In this document: positions 45,789 to 54,949 of the stretch, piece by piece
Layout of the letters: each line of letters opens with the position of its first letter
Numbering within the stretch: position 1 is the stretch's first letter
Assembly: GCF_007679325.1 (NCBI RefSeq)
Contig: NZ_VEGI01000002.1
Location: 310,001 to 374,000 of the forward strand
Source: Arthrobacter sp. U41
GTDB lineage: Bacteria; Actinomycetota; Actinomycetes; Actinomycetales; Micrococcaceae
Direction: 5' to 3'
DNA length: 64,000 nucleotides
Position numbers and translations under genes: made by a program
Notes under the pieces: generated by a model
What the model was told of the DNA's origin: nothing
Database searches by the model: none
The model's input: only the letters and a program-made list of their open reading frames with translations

Positions 45789-47258
45789 ATGCAGGAGACA
45801 AAGCCGCCGGAGCAGCGCCGACGCGTCCGACTGGTCATTCCGAGCCGCAGCGACCCCACGCTGAGGAACTTCACGGAACTGATCGGCGGACCCATGGGCC
45901 GCCGCTCTGCCCCCGGCATCGTCGCCCCCGGATTTTTCACCGTGGAACGCGTCCTGATCCTCCTCACCGTCCTGGCGGCGGTCATCGGCATCCTGCTGAA
46001 GTCCTATTGCCGCAGCAACGGGTGGGAAACCCCGGGCCAGTTCTATGCCACCTGCTATTCGGATTTCCCGGAACTGTTCAAGAACCGGGGGCTGGGCGAC
46101 GGGGCCTTCCCCTTCATCACGCAGGGGACGTTCTTCGAGTACCCCGTCCTCATGGGTTTCATCGCCGGAGCCACGGCCCTGCTGGTGCCCGGCGAGGGCG
46201 TCTCGGCCACCCGCATCCTGGCCTACTTCGATATCAACGCCGCCCTGATCCTGGCCGTCTGGATCGTCACGGTGCTCGCCACGGCACGAATGGCCCGCCG
46301 TCGGCCGTGGGACGCCGCAATGGTGGCGGTGGCCCCCGGCATGATTCTGGCCGGCACGATCAACTGGGACATGTGGGCTGTGGGGCTCCTGGCCCTGGGT
46401 ATGTACTGCTTCTCCCGGAACAAACTGGTGCTGGCCGGGATCTTCATCGGCCTGGGCACGGCCACGAAGCTGTACCCGCTGCTGATTCTTGGCGCGGTCC
46501 TGCTCCTGGCCCTGCGCACCGGGCGGCTCCGCGGCGTCCTGGTCACCGCAGGAGCCGCCGCCGCCGCGTGGCTGGCCGTCAACCTCCCGGTCGCCGCCGT
46601 TAACCCGGAGGGCTGGAAATACTTCTACGATTTCACCGAGGACCGGCCCGCCGGCTACAGCTCGCCCTGGTTCGCCTACAACCTCGTCGCCGGCCGGCTG
46701 GGCCTGCTCCCCCTGCAGCCCGAGGCAATCAACACCCTGGCCATGTACCTGTTCGTTCTGGCCTGTGTGCTGATCGGTGTGCTGGCCCTGACCGCACCCC
46801 GGCGGCCCCGGCTCGCGCAGCTCACCTTCCTGATCGTCGCCGCGTTCATCCTGACCAACAAGGTCTACTCACCCCAGTTCGTCATCTGGCTCATCCCGCT
46901 GCTTGCCCTCGCCCGGCCCCGCTGGCGGGACTTCCTGATCTGGCAGACCTTCGAGGCGCTGCACTGGGCGGCAGTCTGGATGTACCTTGGGCAGGTGACG
47001 AGCGGCGGTGTCTCCCAGCACAATATTGATATGCCCTACTACGTCCTCGCCGTGGTCTTCCATATGGCCGCCACCGGCTATCTGATGGCGCGGGTGGCCT
47101 TGGAGATCTGGGATCCCGGCCATGACGTTGTCCGCCGGCACGGGACGGATGATCCGCAGGGCGGCCCGTTCGAAGGCCTTCCGGACCGGTTGCGGGTGGA
47201 CCTGTTGCGCCCCTCGGCTTCGGTGCTGCCATGGCGGAAGGCGCCCGCAGATGCCTGA
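45789..47258 (+). CDS. Glycosyltransferase 87 family (DUF2029) membrane protein
   Basis: The 489-residue protein has about ten membrane segments. After a basic N-terminus and a first helix near residue 52 comes a periplasmic loop with CYSDFPELFKNRGL and FFEYPVL, the acidic signature of GT-C polyprenyl-mannose-dependent enzymes of this family; TINWDMWAVGLLALGMY and GTATKLYPLLILGA are typical DUF2029 blocks. Relatives next to wall genes (for example mycobacterial Rv0051) are thought to mannosylate lipids; the acceptor is not known. The stop overlaps the next gene by eight bases. Confidence 0.88.
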   Translation: MQETKPPEQRRRVRLVIPSRSDPTLRNFTELIGGPMGRRSAPGIVAPGFFTVERVLILLTVLAAVIGILLKSYCRSNGWETPGQFYATCYSDFPELFKNRGLGDGAFPFITQGTFFEYPVLMGFIAGATALLVPGEGVSATRILAYFDINAALILAVWIVTVLATARMARRRPWDAAMVAVAPGMILAGTINWDMWAVGLLALGMYCFSRNKLVLAGIFIGLGTATKLYPLLILGAVLLLALRTGRLRGVLVTAGAAAAAWLAVNLPVAAVNPEGWKYFYDFTEDRPAGYSSPWFAYNLVAGRLGLLPLQPEAINTLAMYLFVLACVLIGVLALTAPRRPRLAQLTFLIVAAFILTNKVYSPQFVIWLIPLLALARPRWRDFLIWQTFEALHWAAVWMYLGQVTSGGVSQHNIDMPYYVLAVVFHMAATGYLMARVALEIWDPGHDVVRRHGTDDPQGGPFEGLPDRLRVDLLRPSASVLPWRKAPADA

Positions 47259-48723
47259 CGTTGCCGTCGTCGGATCTGGGCCCAACGGCCTCGCCGCGGC
47301 GGTGACCCTGGCCCGCGCCGGACTGAAGGTGCACGTCTACGAGGCGGCGCCCACCCCCGGCGGCGGACTGCGTACCGCCGAACTTATGGAGCCCGGCCAC
47401 TTTCACGATGTGTGCTCGGCAGTACACCCGATGGCCCTGGCCTCGCCGTTTTTCCGGCAGTTCGAGCTCTCGCAGCGGATCCGGCTGGAGGTGCCCGACG
47501 TCTCCTACGGCACGCCGCTCGACGGCGGCCGGGCCGCGCTGGCGTACCGCTCGCTGGAGCGGACGGTTGCGGACCTGGGGCGCGACGGCGGCGCCTTCGG
47601 ACGGCTGATGGGCCCGCTCGTGCACCGGGCAGACGGCGTGGCGGACCTGACGCTAAACCAGCTGCTCCGGCTGCCGCGCGACCCGGTGGCGGCCGCCCTG
47701 TTCGGCGTCCGTGTGCTGGAGCAGGGCTCGGGGCTGTGGGGGGTCAGGTTCCGGGAGGAACTGGCGCCCGCGCTGCTGACCGGCGTCGCGGCGCACGCCG
47801 TGGCGCCACTGCCCGCCCCCGCCCCGGCCGGAGCGGGGCTGATGTTGGGGACACTGGCGCACACGGTCGGCTGGCCGGTCCCGGTCGGCGGCTCCGCGGC
47901 GATCGCGCAGGCCATGGTTGCGGACATTGAAGCACACGGCGGGGCGGTGGAAACCGGGGCCCGGATCGGGTCACTGGCGGAGCTTCCCCCGGTCCGCGCC
48001 ACGCTGCTGGACGTGGCGCCGCCCGGACTCCTGAGACTGGCAGACGGCAGGCTCCCCGACCGGTACCGCCGCGCCCTTGAGTCGTTCCGGTTCGGAAACG
48101 GGGCATGCAAGGTTGACTTCATCCTCTCCGGCCCGGTCCCGTGGGCGGCATCCGGACTGGCCGACGCCGGCACAGTCCACGTCGGCGGCACCCGTGCGGA
48201 GATGGCCGAGGCTGAAAACCTCGTAGCCGCGGGGCGGCATCCGGACCGACCCTACGTCCTGGTCTCCCAGCCTTCGCGCTTCGATGCCGGGCGGGCACCC
48301 GGCGGCCGGCACATCCTCTGGAGCTACTGCCACGTGCCGGCCGGTTCCAGTGTGGACATGGCCGAGGCAGTGATGTCGCAGCTGGAGCGCTTCGCCCCGG
48401 GGTTCCGGGACCTTGTTATCGGTGTGCAGGTCACCACTGCCGCCGAACTGGGTGCCTACAACGAGAACTACGTCGGCGGGGACTTCAGCGCCGGCGTGAT
48501 GGACCTCCGGGGGATCATCCGGCGGCCCGTCCTGGGGCCCGTGCCCTGGCGGACTCCCCTGCCCGGCGTGTATCTGTGTTCCTCCTCCACGCCCCCCGGT
48601 CCCGGTGTGACCGGGATGCCGGGATACCACGCCGCAAGATATGCCTTGAAGGACATATTTGGTCTGGGAGTTCCGCGCCTCGGGATTTGGGACGCCCCCG
48701 GGCTCAGGCGCGGGCCGCGCTGA
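47251..48723 (+). CDS. NAD(P)/FAD-dependent oxidoreductase, phytoene-desaturase-like
   Basis: I take ATG 47251, which overlaps the end of the previous gene; it gives 490 residues beginning PDVAVVGSGPNGLAAAVTLARAG, the FAD dinucleotide fold. EAAPTPGGGLRTAEL continues the motif, and the C-terminus carries CSSSTPPGPGVTGMPGYHAA, the FAD-closing block of the CrtI/amine-oxidase superfamily. No carotenoid genes are near, so the substrate is open. The 3' end overlaps the convergent ABC gene by 20 bases. Confidence 0.88.
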   Translation: MPDVAVVGSGPNGLAAAVTLARAGLKVHVYEAAPTPGGGLRTAELMEPGHFHDVCSAVHPMALASPFFRQFELSQRIRLEVPDVSYGTPLDGGRAALAYRSLERTVADLGRDGGAFGRLMGPLVHRADGVADLTLNQLLRLPRDPVAAALFGVRVLEQGSGLWGVRFREELAPALLTGVAAHAVAPLPAPAPAGAGLMLGTLAHTVGWPVPVGGSAAIAQAMVADIEAHGGAVETGARIGSLAELPPVRATLLDVAPPGLLRLADGRLPDRYRRALESFRFGNGACKVDFILSGPVPWAASGLADAGTVHVGGTRAEMAEAENLVAAGRHPDRPYVLVSQPSRFDAGRAPGGRHILWSYCHVPAGSSVDMAEAVMSQLERFAPGFRDLVIGVQVTTAAELGAYNENYVGGDFSAGVMDLRGIIRRPVLGPVPWRTPLPGVYLCSSSTPPGPGVTGMPGYHAARYALKDIFGLGVPRLGIWDAPGLRRGPR

Positions 48724-49405
48724 CCGCCTGCGGGGCGGAGAGCCTGCCGTCGCGCATGCTGGCCACCGTGTCTGTCATGGGGACGAAGCCGGTGTCATGG
48801 GTGACCATGACCGTGGCCACCTCGAACTCGTCGGTGACCCGGCGCAGGAGTCCCACGATTGCCTCGCTCCGTTCCCGGTCAAGGGCTGCCGTGGGTTCAT
48901 CCACCAGTAGCACCGCGGGATCCCCCATCAGTGCACGGGCAATATTGACCCGTTGCCGCTGCCCTCCGGAGAGTTGGTGGGGACGCTTGCCGGCAGCGGG
49001 AGCCAGGCCAACGAGGTCCAGAAGCGCTGCGGCGCGACTGGCCGCCGCCCGCGCCGGCCTGCCGCGCAGGTGGTCGCCAATAACCAGTTGCTCCAGGGCC
49101 GTGAGGGACGGCAGCAGATTGGGCTGCTGGAAGATGATGCCGATCCTGTCGCGGCGCAGCGAGGTGCGGTCAGCCTCTGACAGTCCGCCGGAGTCGATCC
49201 CGTCGATGACCACAAGGCCCGCGGTGGGCCGGACGAGCGTGGCGGCGACGGCCAGAAGGGAGGACTTGCCCGATCCGGACGGCCCCACCAGGGAGAGGAA
49301 CTCCCCCGGGGCCAGTTTCACGTTGACGGCATCGAGTGCCTTGAGGGTTCCGTCGCCGTCGGGGTACTGCAGGGTGACGTCGATGAGGTTAAGGGCGTTT
49401 TTCAC
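48704..49405 (-). CDS. ABC transporter ATP-binding protein (MacB/LolD type)
   Basis: The 233-residue ATPase has Walker A GPSGSGKSS, Q-loop IIFQQPNLLPSL, signature LSGGQRQRVNIARAL and Walker B VLLVDEPTAALD. It pairs with the permease encoded 37 bases upstream on the same strand. The MacB/LolD group powers export of peptides, lipids or antibiotics, or mechanical signalling, and is commonly under control of a two-component system, as here. Confidence 0.95.
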   Translation of the reverse strand: MKNALNLIDVTLQYPDGDGTLKALDAVNVKLAPGEFLSLVGPSGSGKSSLLAVAATLVRPTAGLVVIDGIDSGGLSEADRTSLRRDRIGIIFQQPNLLPSLTALEQLVIGDHLRGRPARAAASRAAALLDLVGLAPAAGKRPHQLSGGQRQRVNIARALMGDPAVLLVDEPTAALDRERSEAIVGLLRRVTDEFEVATVMVTHDTGFVPMTDTVASMRDGRLSAPQAVSAARA

Positions 49406-49442
49406 GAGGTATGCCTTTCCGGGAATGTTGATGCAGAGGGTG

Positions 49443-50537
49443 CTAGTTGCCGCCGAGGGCCAGCAGCGGATCCACCCGGGTGATGCTGCGGACCGCCAGG
49501 GCGGCCCCGGCGAGGCCGAGGACCACGATCCCCGCGATTGGCATGAGGATGGTCTCCGGGGTCAGCAGGAACGGGGCCGCCCTGGCGGCGAGGATCCCGC
49601 CGGCCACACCGGCGGCGCCCCCGGTCACCGCGCCGGCCAGCAGCACCACCGCCGCCTGCACCATGGCGTCTTTGAGGACGTAGCCGGAGGATGCGCCGAG
49701 GGCTTTGAGGACGGCGATGTCCCGGGTGCGCTGGACGGTCCACACGGTCAGGAAGGCAACGATGACCAGGGCGGAGATGCCGTACAGGAAGGCCTGCATC
49801 AGCAGGAGGGAGCCGTTTTCACTCTTGTAGGAGCCGAGGGCCTGGAACGAACCGTCCCGGGTGGTGCTGACGGTCCCGGCCGCGGCGTTGGCGGCGTCGA
49901 TGTCGAGGGGCTGTCCGTCGTCGGAGGTGACGGCGATGACGGTCGCTGCGGCGTCCTTGCCGGTGATGTGGGCCAGCTTCCGCCAGTCGCCGAGGGTGGT
50001 CCAGACAACGCCGGTATGGGAGTACCACTGGTCCGGGACCACGGCGGATACGGTCAGTTCGGTGCCGCCCACCGTGGCGCGGCTCCCCGCCTGCAGCGCG
50101 AGGTCCTTGGCAAGACTGGCGCCGACCACCACCGTTCCCTCGGTCACGGGTCCGGGCGCCAGGCCGGAGCCTTCGGTTCCGAAGACTGAGACGCTGGCCG
50201 TCCCGGACGGCGAGCCGGCCGGGCCAAGAGCCTGGAAGCGGCTTTGGCTGATACCCAGCAGTCCGGCGGTCGCAACACCCTCGCGGGCGGCCCAGTCCGC
50301 GAGTTGTGCGCGGGTGACCTCCGACTCGGTGAAGGATGCCTTGGCACTGTCGCCGGCGGGAGCCCCGAAGACTATGTGGTCCGCCGGCAGTGCAGCGAGG
50401 GCCGACGTCGACTGGTTGCCCAGGCCGGCCGTGAGGCCGGACAGCAGTACCAGCAGCAGGGTGATGAGCGCGACGACTCCGCCCATCAGAACAAAGCGTC
50501 CTTTGGCGAAGCGGAGGTCGCGGAGAGCGAGATACAT
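49443..50537 (-). CDS. ABC transporter permease (FtsX/MacB type)
   Basis: The 364-residue protein has the FtsX layout: a first helix (about 15-38, LMGGVVALITLLLVLLSGL), a large extracytoplasmic domain (about 40-230) and three helices at the C-terminus (from LLMQAFLYGISALVIVAFLTV to ILMPIAGIVVLGLAGAALAV). The cytoplasmic loop VQRTRDIAVLKALGASSGY is the conserved coupling segment. It forms the exporter with the neighbouring ATPase and is divergent from the sensor kinase. Confidence 0.95.
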   Translation of the reverse strand: MYLALRDLRFAKGRFVLMGGVVALITLLLVLLSGLTAGLGNQSTSALAALPADHIVFGAPAGDSAKASFTESEVTRAQLADWAAREGVATAGLLGISQSRFQALGPAGSPSGTASVSVFGTEGSGLAPGPVTEGTVVVGASLAKDLALQAGSRATVGGTELTVSAVVPDQWYSHTGVVWTTLGDWRKLAHITGKDAAATVIAVTSDDGQPLDIDAANAAAGTVSTTRDGSFQALGSYKSENGSLLLMQAFLYGISALVIVAFLTVWTVQRTRDIAVLKALGASSGYVLKDAMVQAAVVLLAGAVTGGAAGVAGGILAARAAPFLLTPETILMPIAGIVVLGLAGAALAVRSITRVDPLLALGGN

Positions 50538-50633
50538 GGGAGTCCTTTTGCACGGGGATTGGGGCCTTGATTCCAGCCTCGCCTTGCGGTGCCGGTCCGG
50601 GATCGCCCGCGCGGCTGTGCCTGCAGGGCGGAG

Positions 50634-50655
50634 TGGTTGACCCGCCGGTCAACCA
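50634..50655. promoter_or_regulatory. Inverted repeat in the divergent permease-kinase promoter region
   Basis: TGGTTGACC and GGTCAACCA are perfect nine-base arms around CGCC, and a third half-site GGTTGATC begins three bases later. It sits between the ABC permease (starting at 50537) and the sensor kinase (50726), a good place for a binding site of the NarL-type regulator encoded downstream. Confidence 0.6.
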
Positions 50656-50725
50656 AACGGTTGATCGTGGCGCGGCGGCAGGGATTTCGGCCGGATCCGG
50701 CCCCGCCCGGCACTACGCTGAAAGC

Positions 50726-52153
50726 ATGGATGTCAAGGTTCACGGCGCGCCGGAGTTGGCCGCTACGGGCGGCCCGACGAATGCCGCCGTGATCTTGCGG
50801 GTCCTCCGGGTCTGTCTTCACAGCGGCTTCGCCGTGCTCCTGCTCGTCGCCGTGGTGCGGCTGTTCAGCACGGGACTCCGGGGTGCGGACTGGCTCACCG
50901 TGGGCCTCGCGCTGGTTCTGGCCGCCGTCTACGTGCTGGGTACTGTCCTGGAGAAACGGCACTCCTCGGATTCGTCCCGGTTTGATCCCCGGCCTTATTC
51001 GACCCTGTGGCTGGCCGCCGTCTGCCTTATCTGGCTGCTGCTGATCTGGGCCAGCGCCGACTTTGTCTGGCTGGCCTTCCCGCTCTTTTTCCTGCAGCTG
51101 CACGTGCTGCCGCTGCGGCTGGCGCTGCCGGCGATAGCGCTGAGCACCGTGCTGGTGATCGTGGCGCTCTGGTTCCACAACGCCGGAGCGGACGGGGCCG
51201 CCTTGCAGTTGCCGATGGTGCTGGGACCGGCCTTCGGAGCCGCCTTTGCCGTGGTCACCGGGTTGGCCTACCGGGCGCTCTATCTGGAGGCCGAAAGCCA
51301 GCGGCTTGCCGCCGAGGAGCTGCGCCGCACCCGCACCGAACTTGCCCGCAGCCAGCATGACGCCGGGATGCTGGCTGAACGTGCCCGCCTGGCCCGCGAA
51401 ATTCACGACACGCTGGCCCAGGGCTTCTCCAGCATTGTTCTCATGGGCCGATCGGCGGAAAAAGCCCTTGACGACGGGGACACCGCCACGGCCCGCGACC
51501 GGCTCCGGACCGTCCAGGAAACGGCCGCCACGAACCTGGCCGAGGCCCGCAACTTTGTCCGCGGCCTCCAGCCTCCCGCCCTTGCGGCCACCACAGCAGG
51601 GAACGCAGCAGTCACCACAGCGGGGAACGCAGCAGTCAACACAGCGGGGAACCCGGTGGGAACCACAGCGGACCCGGCGGGCAAGGCCGCGGAGCCCGCA
51701 CCGGAGGACCCCCTGGTCAACAGCCTGCGCCGGCTCTGTGAAAAGACCGAAACCGAGGCAGCCGCCCGCGGCACCCGGCTGCGGTGCCGCTTTGACCTCG
51801 AAGGAACGCCGGTGGACCTTCCCAACCCGTACCGCACCACCCTGCTTCGGGCCGCGCAGGCAAGCCTTGCGAACGTGTGGGTGCACGCCAAAGCGGACAC
51901 CGCCGTCGTGACCCTGTCCTTCCTGGGCAGTGAAGTGGCGATGGATATCTTCGACGACGGCGTGGGGTTCGATCCCGCGGCGGTCACGGCCCCCGCCGGG
52001 CGGCCGGACGGCTCCGGCTACGGCCTGAGATCGCTCCAGGAACGGGTGGCTGCGCTGGCCGGCAGCCTGGACATCGAGTCCGGACCCGGCGAGGGAACGG
52101 TGGTGGCCATCCGGCTCCCGCTCGGTGAATCCCCGGCGAGGAACGAACCGTGA
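50726..52153 (+). CDS. Two-component sensor histidine kinase (NarL-type partner, HisKA_3)
   Basis: The 475-residue protein is taken from ATG 50726; upstream codons are unlike protein. It has about six membrane segments in the first 190 residues with short loops, then ARLAREIHDTLAQG with the phosphoacceptor His227 and a GHKL ATPase region (DDGVGFDP, GYGLRSLQERV and GPGEGTVV). Between dimerisation and ATPase domains a Thr/Ala/Gly/Asn-rich linker is encoded by a 24-bp tandem repeat. It overlaps the response regulator gene by four bases and probably controls the divergent ABC exporter. Confidence 0.92.
   Translation: MDVKVHGAPELAATGGPTNAAVILRVLRVCLHSGFAVLLLVAVVRLFSTGLRGADWLTVGLALVLAAVYVLGTVLEKRHSSDSSRFDPRPYSTLWLAAVCLIWLLLIWASADFVWLAFPLFFLQLHVLPLRLALPAIALSTVLVIVALWFHNAGADGAALQLPMVLGPAFGAAFAVVTGLAYRALYLEAESQRLAAEELRRTRTELARSQHDAGMLAERARLAREIHDTLAQGFSSIVLMGRSAEKALDDGDTATARDRLRTVQETAATNLAEARNFVRGLQPPALAATTAGNAAVTTAGNAAVNTAGNPVGTTADPAGKAAEPAPEDPLVNSLRRLCEKTETEAAARGTRLRCRFDLEGTPVDLPNPYRTTLLRAAQASLANVWVHAKADTAVVTLSFLGSEVAMDIFDDGVGFDPAAVTAPAGRPDGSGYGLRSLQERVAALAGSLDIESGPGEGTVVAIRLPLGESPARNEP
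51590..51661 (+). repeat. Three-copy 24-bp tandem repeat inside the sensor kinase gene
   Basis: The units at 51590, 51614 and 51638 (core ACCACAGCGGGGAACGCAGC) are nearly identical and followed by a partial fourth. They add eight residues each (TTAGNAAV-type) without changing frame, and lie between the HisKA_3 and ATPase domains. Confidence 0.85.
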
Positions 52154-52806
52154 ACGATATCCGCGTGCTGCTGGTGGACGATCACCCGGTGGTCCGGGCC
52201 GGGCTGCGGGCCATGCTGAGTGACTTCGAGGGCATCACGGTGGCCGCGGAAGCAGCGGACGGCGGCGCAGCGCTGGCCGAGCTGTCGCGGCTCCACACCC
52301 TCGGCGAGCCGGCCGACGTCGTACTGATGGATCTGCAGATGGGCGCCGGCATGGACGGCGTCACGGCGACCGGCAGGATCAAAGCGGGCGAGGCAGGACA
52401 ACCCGCTCCGCCGGTGCTCATCCTCACCACCTTTGACTCCGACGCCGATATCCTCGCCGCGGTGGAAGCCGGGGCCAGCGGCTACATGCTCAAGGACGCT
52501 CCGCCGGACCAGATCCGCCAGGCGGTACTCTCGGCCGCGGCGGGACAGACCGCACTGGCTCCCGAGGTGGCCGCCCGGCTGATGGGCCGCATCCGCAATC
52601 CTGAACCGGTCCTTTCCGCCCGTGAGATCCAGCTGCTGGAGCTGCTCGCCACCGGTCTGGGGAACCGGGCCATCGCCAAGCAGCTCTTCATTTCCGAAGC
52701 GACGGTCAAAACCCACCTCGTGCATATTTACGGCAAGCTGGGCGTGGACAACCGCACGGCTGCGATCTCCGTGGCGACACAGCGCAGGATCATCCGGCGC
52801 TTCTGA
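52150..52806 (+). CDS. Response regulator, NarL/LuxR family
   Basis: The 218-residue protein begins at GTG 52150 (overlapping the kinase stop). The receiver domain has VLLVDDHPVV, phospho-acceptor Asp61 in VLMDLQMG and a conserved Lys in YMLKDAPP. The LuxR helix-turn-helix (about 156-215) includes ATGLGNRAIAKQLFISEATVKTH and IYGKLGVDNRTAAI. It is predicted to bind promoters as a dimer; the inverted repeat at 50634-50655 is an obvious candidate. Confidence 0.95.
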   Translation: MNDIRVLLVDDHPVVRAGLRAMLSDFEGITVAAEAADGGAALAELSRLHTLGEPADVVLMDLQMGAGMDGVTATGRIKAGEAGQPAPPVLILTTFDSDADILAAVEAGASGYMLKDAPPDQIRQAVLSAAAGQTALAPEVAARLMGRIRNPEPVLSAREIQLLELLATGLGNRAIAKQLFISEATVKTHLVHIYGKLGVDNRTAAISVATQRRIIRRF

Positions 52807-52891
52807 GCCCTTCCGGCCGAGTTCCGCTCCTTGACGCGGGATAACGTGTCGCCGGCAGGCCCCATGTGACGGGGACGTTGTCAGCAGCAAG

Positions 52892-54895
52892 GTGCATAAT
52901 GGCGCGGTGGGGAACTTTTCGAAACTCTCAGCTGCACTTATCGGTTTGCTTCTCGGCGCCACGCTGGTGGCCTGCGACGACGGCAGGGCCGGTGCGCAGG
53001 ACGCCGCGAAGCAGCTGGCTTCCGCTGTCTCAGCCCTCGACGTCGGCTCGGTCGCCTTCGAGGGCCAGGAGTCCGGCGCGGCCAATGAGCAGCTCAAAGA
53101 GATGTTCAAGGCGCTGGACCCGGTCAAGCCCGCGGTGGAAAGCGGCGAGCTGGAGCTGGAGGCCGATACGGCCACGGTCCCGCTGAACTACAGCTGGAAG
53201 ATCGGCTCCGGGGAGTGGAAGTACACCGTCTCCGCCCAGCTGAAGAAGACCGGCGACAAATGGCTCACGGTATGGACCCCGGAGCTGCTGGTGCCCGGAC
53301 TGGCCGCCGGGGAAGTCCTCGGCACCTCTAACGACGCTCCTCCGCGGGCCGACATCCTGGGCGCCGGTGGCGCCAAGCTGGTCACCGAACGGCCGGTGGT
53401 GAACGTCGGCATCGACAAACCCCTGCTGGCTGATGCCGACCCTGCGGAGTCTGCTACCCGGCTCGCCGAACTGGTGGGAGTGGACGCGGCTGCCTACGTG
53501 CAACAGGTCCAGTCGGCCGGCCCCGAGGCCTTCGTTACCGCCATTACCCTGCGGCAGGACGGCCGGACCATCACCGACGAACAGATCGCCGCAATCCCCG
53601 GCGCCCGGGCCATCGCCGATTCGCTTCCCCTCGCCCCCACCCGCACCTTCGCCCGCGCCCTGCTGGGCACCGTGGGCGAGGCCAGCGCCGAGCAGATTGA
53701 AAAATCCGGCGGCGCCCTCCAGGCCGGCGACACCACCGGCACCGGCGGGCTGCAGCAGCAGTACGACGCGCAACTGCGCGGCACCAGTGGCACCCAGGTC
53801 TATGCCGAGAAGGCGGGACTCACCGCCGAGGAACGGCGGGCCCTGCCCAACGGCGGCCGCCGTGTCCTGTTCCAGATCGATATGAAGGCCGGGGCCCCGC
53901 TAAAAACCACCCTGGATCCCAAGCTCCAGCAGTTGGCCGAGGACATCCTCGGGAAGGTGGATCCGGCCTCCGCCATCGTCGCCCTTCGGCCCTCCAGCGG
54001 CGCCGTCCTCGCCGCGGCCTCCGGACCGGGCAGCAACGGCTACGACACCGCGCTGCTGGGGCAATACGCCCCCGGTTCCATTTTCAAAATCGTTGACTCC
54101 CTGGCCATGATCCGCAACGGCATGAGCCCGGATTCAACGGTTGACTGCCCGGCAACCCTGACCGTGGACGGACGGACCTTCAAGAATGCCGAAGGTTACC
54201 CGGCTGCCTCGCTGGGTTCCGTGACGCTGCGCGATGCCTTTGCGCACTCCTGCAACACGGCGTTCATCAATGCCCGGGACAAAGTCAGCCAGGGCCAGCT
54301 GGAATCCGCCGCGACGTCCCTCGGCGTCGCCGTGGAAGCCCCCGCCCTCGGGGCCGGCGCGTTCCTCGGTTCGGTGCCGGGCGACGCCTCCGGGACCGAG
54401 CACGCGGCCTCCATGATCGGCCAGGGGAAGGTGCTGATGTCCCCGCTGGCCGCCGCCATCATGGCCGGCTCCGTCGCGAAGGGCTCCCCCGTCTCCGCCC
54501 AGCTTGTGCTGAACCCCGACGCGGGCGACGCGGTTGCAGGCACCGCAACAGCCGCCCCGGCCGGCCCGTCGGAGGGCGCGGCGTCGTCGTCCGCCCCCGC
54601 CCCGGCCAAATCCTCCGGCACGCCGGTGACGGCAGCGGAGGCCGCCGCCCTGAAGGACATGATGCGCGCGGTGGTGACTTCCGGCCATACCGGCTTCCTC
54701 GCGTCCGTCCCGGGTGCCCCGGTGGCGGCCAAGACCGGAACGGCCGAATTCGGCAAGGACAACCCGCCCAAGACGCACGCCTGGATCGTGGCCGTGCACG
54801 GGGACCTCGCGGTCGCCGTGTTCGTTGAGGAGGGCGGGCTCGGCGCCACCGTCTCCGGTCCGCTGTTGAAGGAATTCCTGACGACCGCCGGCTGA
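52892..54895 (+). CDS. Lipoprotein penicillin-binding transpeptidase (MecA_N type)
   Basis: The 667-residue protein starts at GTG 52892 (52907 is another option); the signal peptide ends in the lipobox LVAC. It has an NTF2-like MecA_N domain (about 30-140) and a non-catalytic dimerisation region before the transpeptidase domain. That domain has the SxxK serine in PGSIFKIV, SCN, and KTGTAEFG. It is like the lipoprotein class B enzyme PBPlipo of mycobacteria and the resistance protein PBP2a in outline, so low beta-lactam affinity is possible but not shown. Pro/Ala/Ser-rich segments occur near residue 560. Confidence 0.92.
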   Translation: MHNGAVGNFSKLSAALIGLLLGATLVACDDGRAGAQDAAKQLASAVSALDVGSVAFEGQESGAANEQLKEMFKALDPVKPAVESGELELEADTATVPLNYSWKIGSGEWKYTVSAQLKKTGDKWLTVWTPELLVPGLAAGEVLGTSNDAPPRADILGAGGAKLVTERPVVNVGIDKPLLADADPAESATRLAELVGVDAAAYVQQVQSAGPEAFVTAITLRQDGRTITDEQIAAIPGARAIADSLPLAPTRTFARALLGTVGEASAEQIEKSGGALQAGDTTGTGGLQQQYDAQLRGTSGTQVYAEKAGLTAEERRALPNGGRRVLFQIDMKAGAPLKTTLDPKLQQLAEDILGKVDPASAIVALRPSSGAVLAAASGPGSNGYDTALLGQYAPGSIFKIVDSLAMIRNGMSPDSTVDCPATLTVDGRTFKNAEGYPAASLGSVTLRDAFAHSCNTAFINARDKVSQGQLESAATSLGVAVEAPALGAGAFLGSVPGDASGTEHAASMIGQGKVLMSPLAAAIMAGSVAKGSPVSAQLVLNPDAGDAVAGTATAAPAGPSEGAASSSAPAPAKSSGTPVTAAEAAALKDMMRAVVTSGHTGFLASVPGAPVAAKTGTAEFGKDNPPKTHAWIVAVHGDLAVAVFVEEGGLGATVSGPLLKEFLTTAG

Positions 54896-54949
54896 GCGCT
54901 TCCTTGGGGCGGCGCTGGGCCGCCGCCGCGGCCGTGGGAGGATGGAAGG

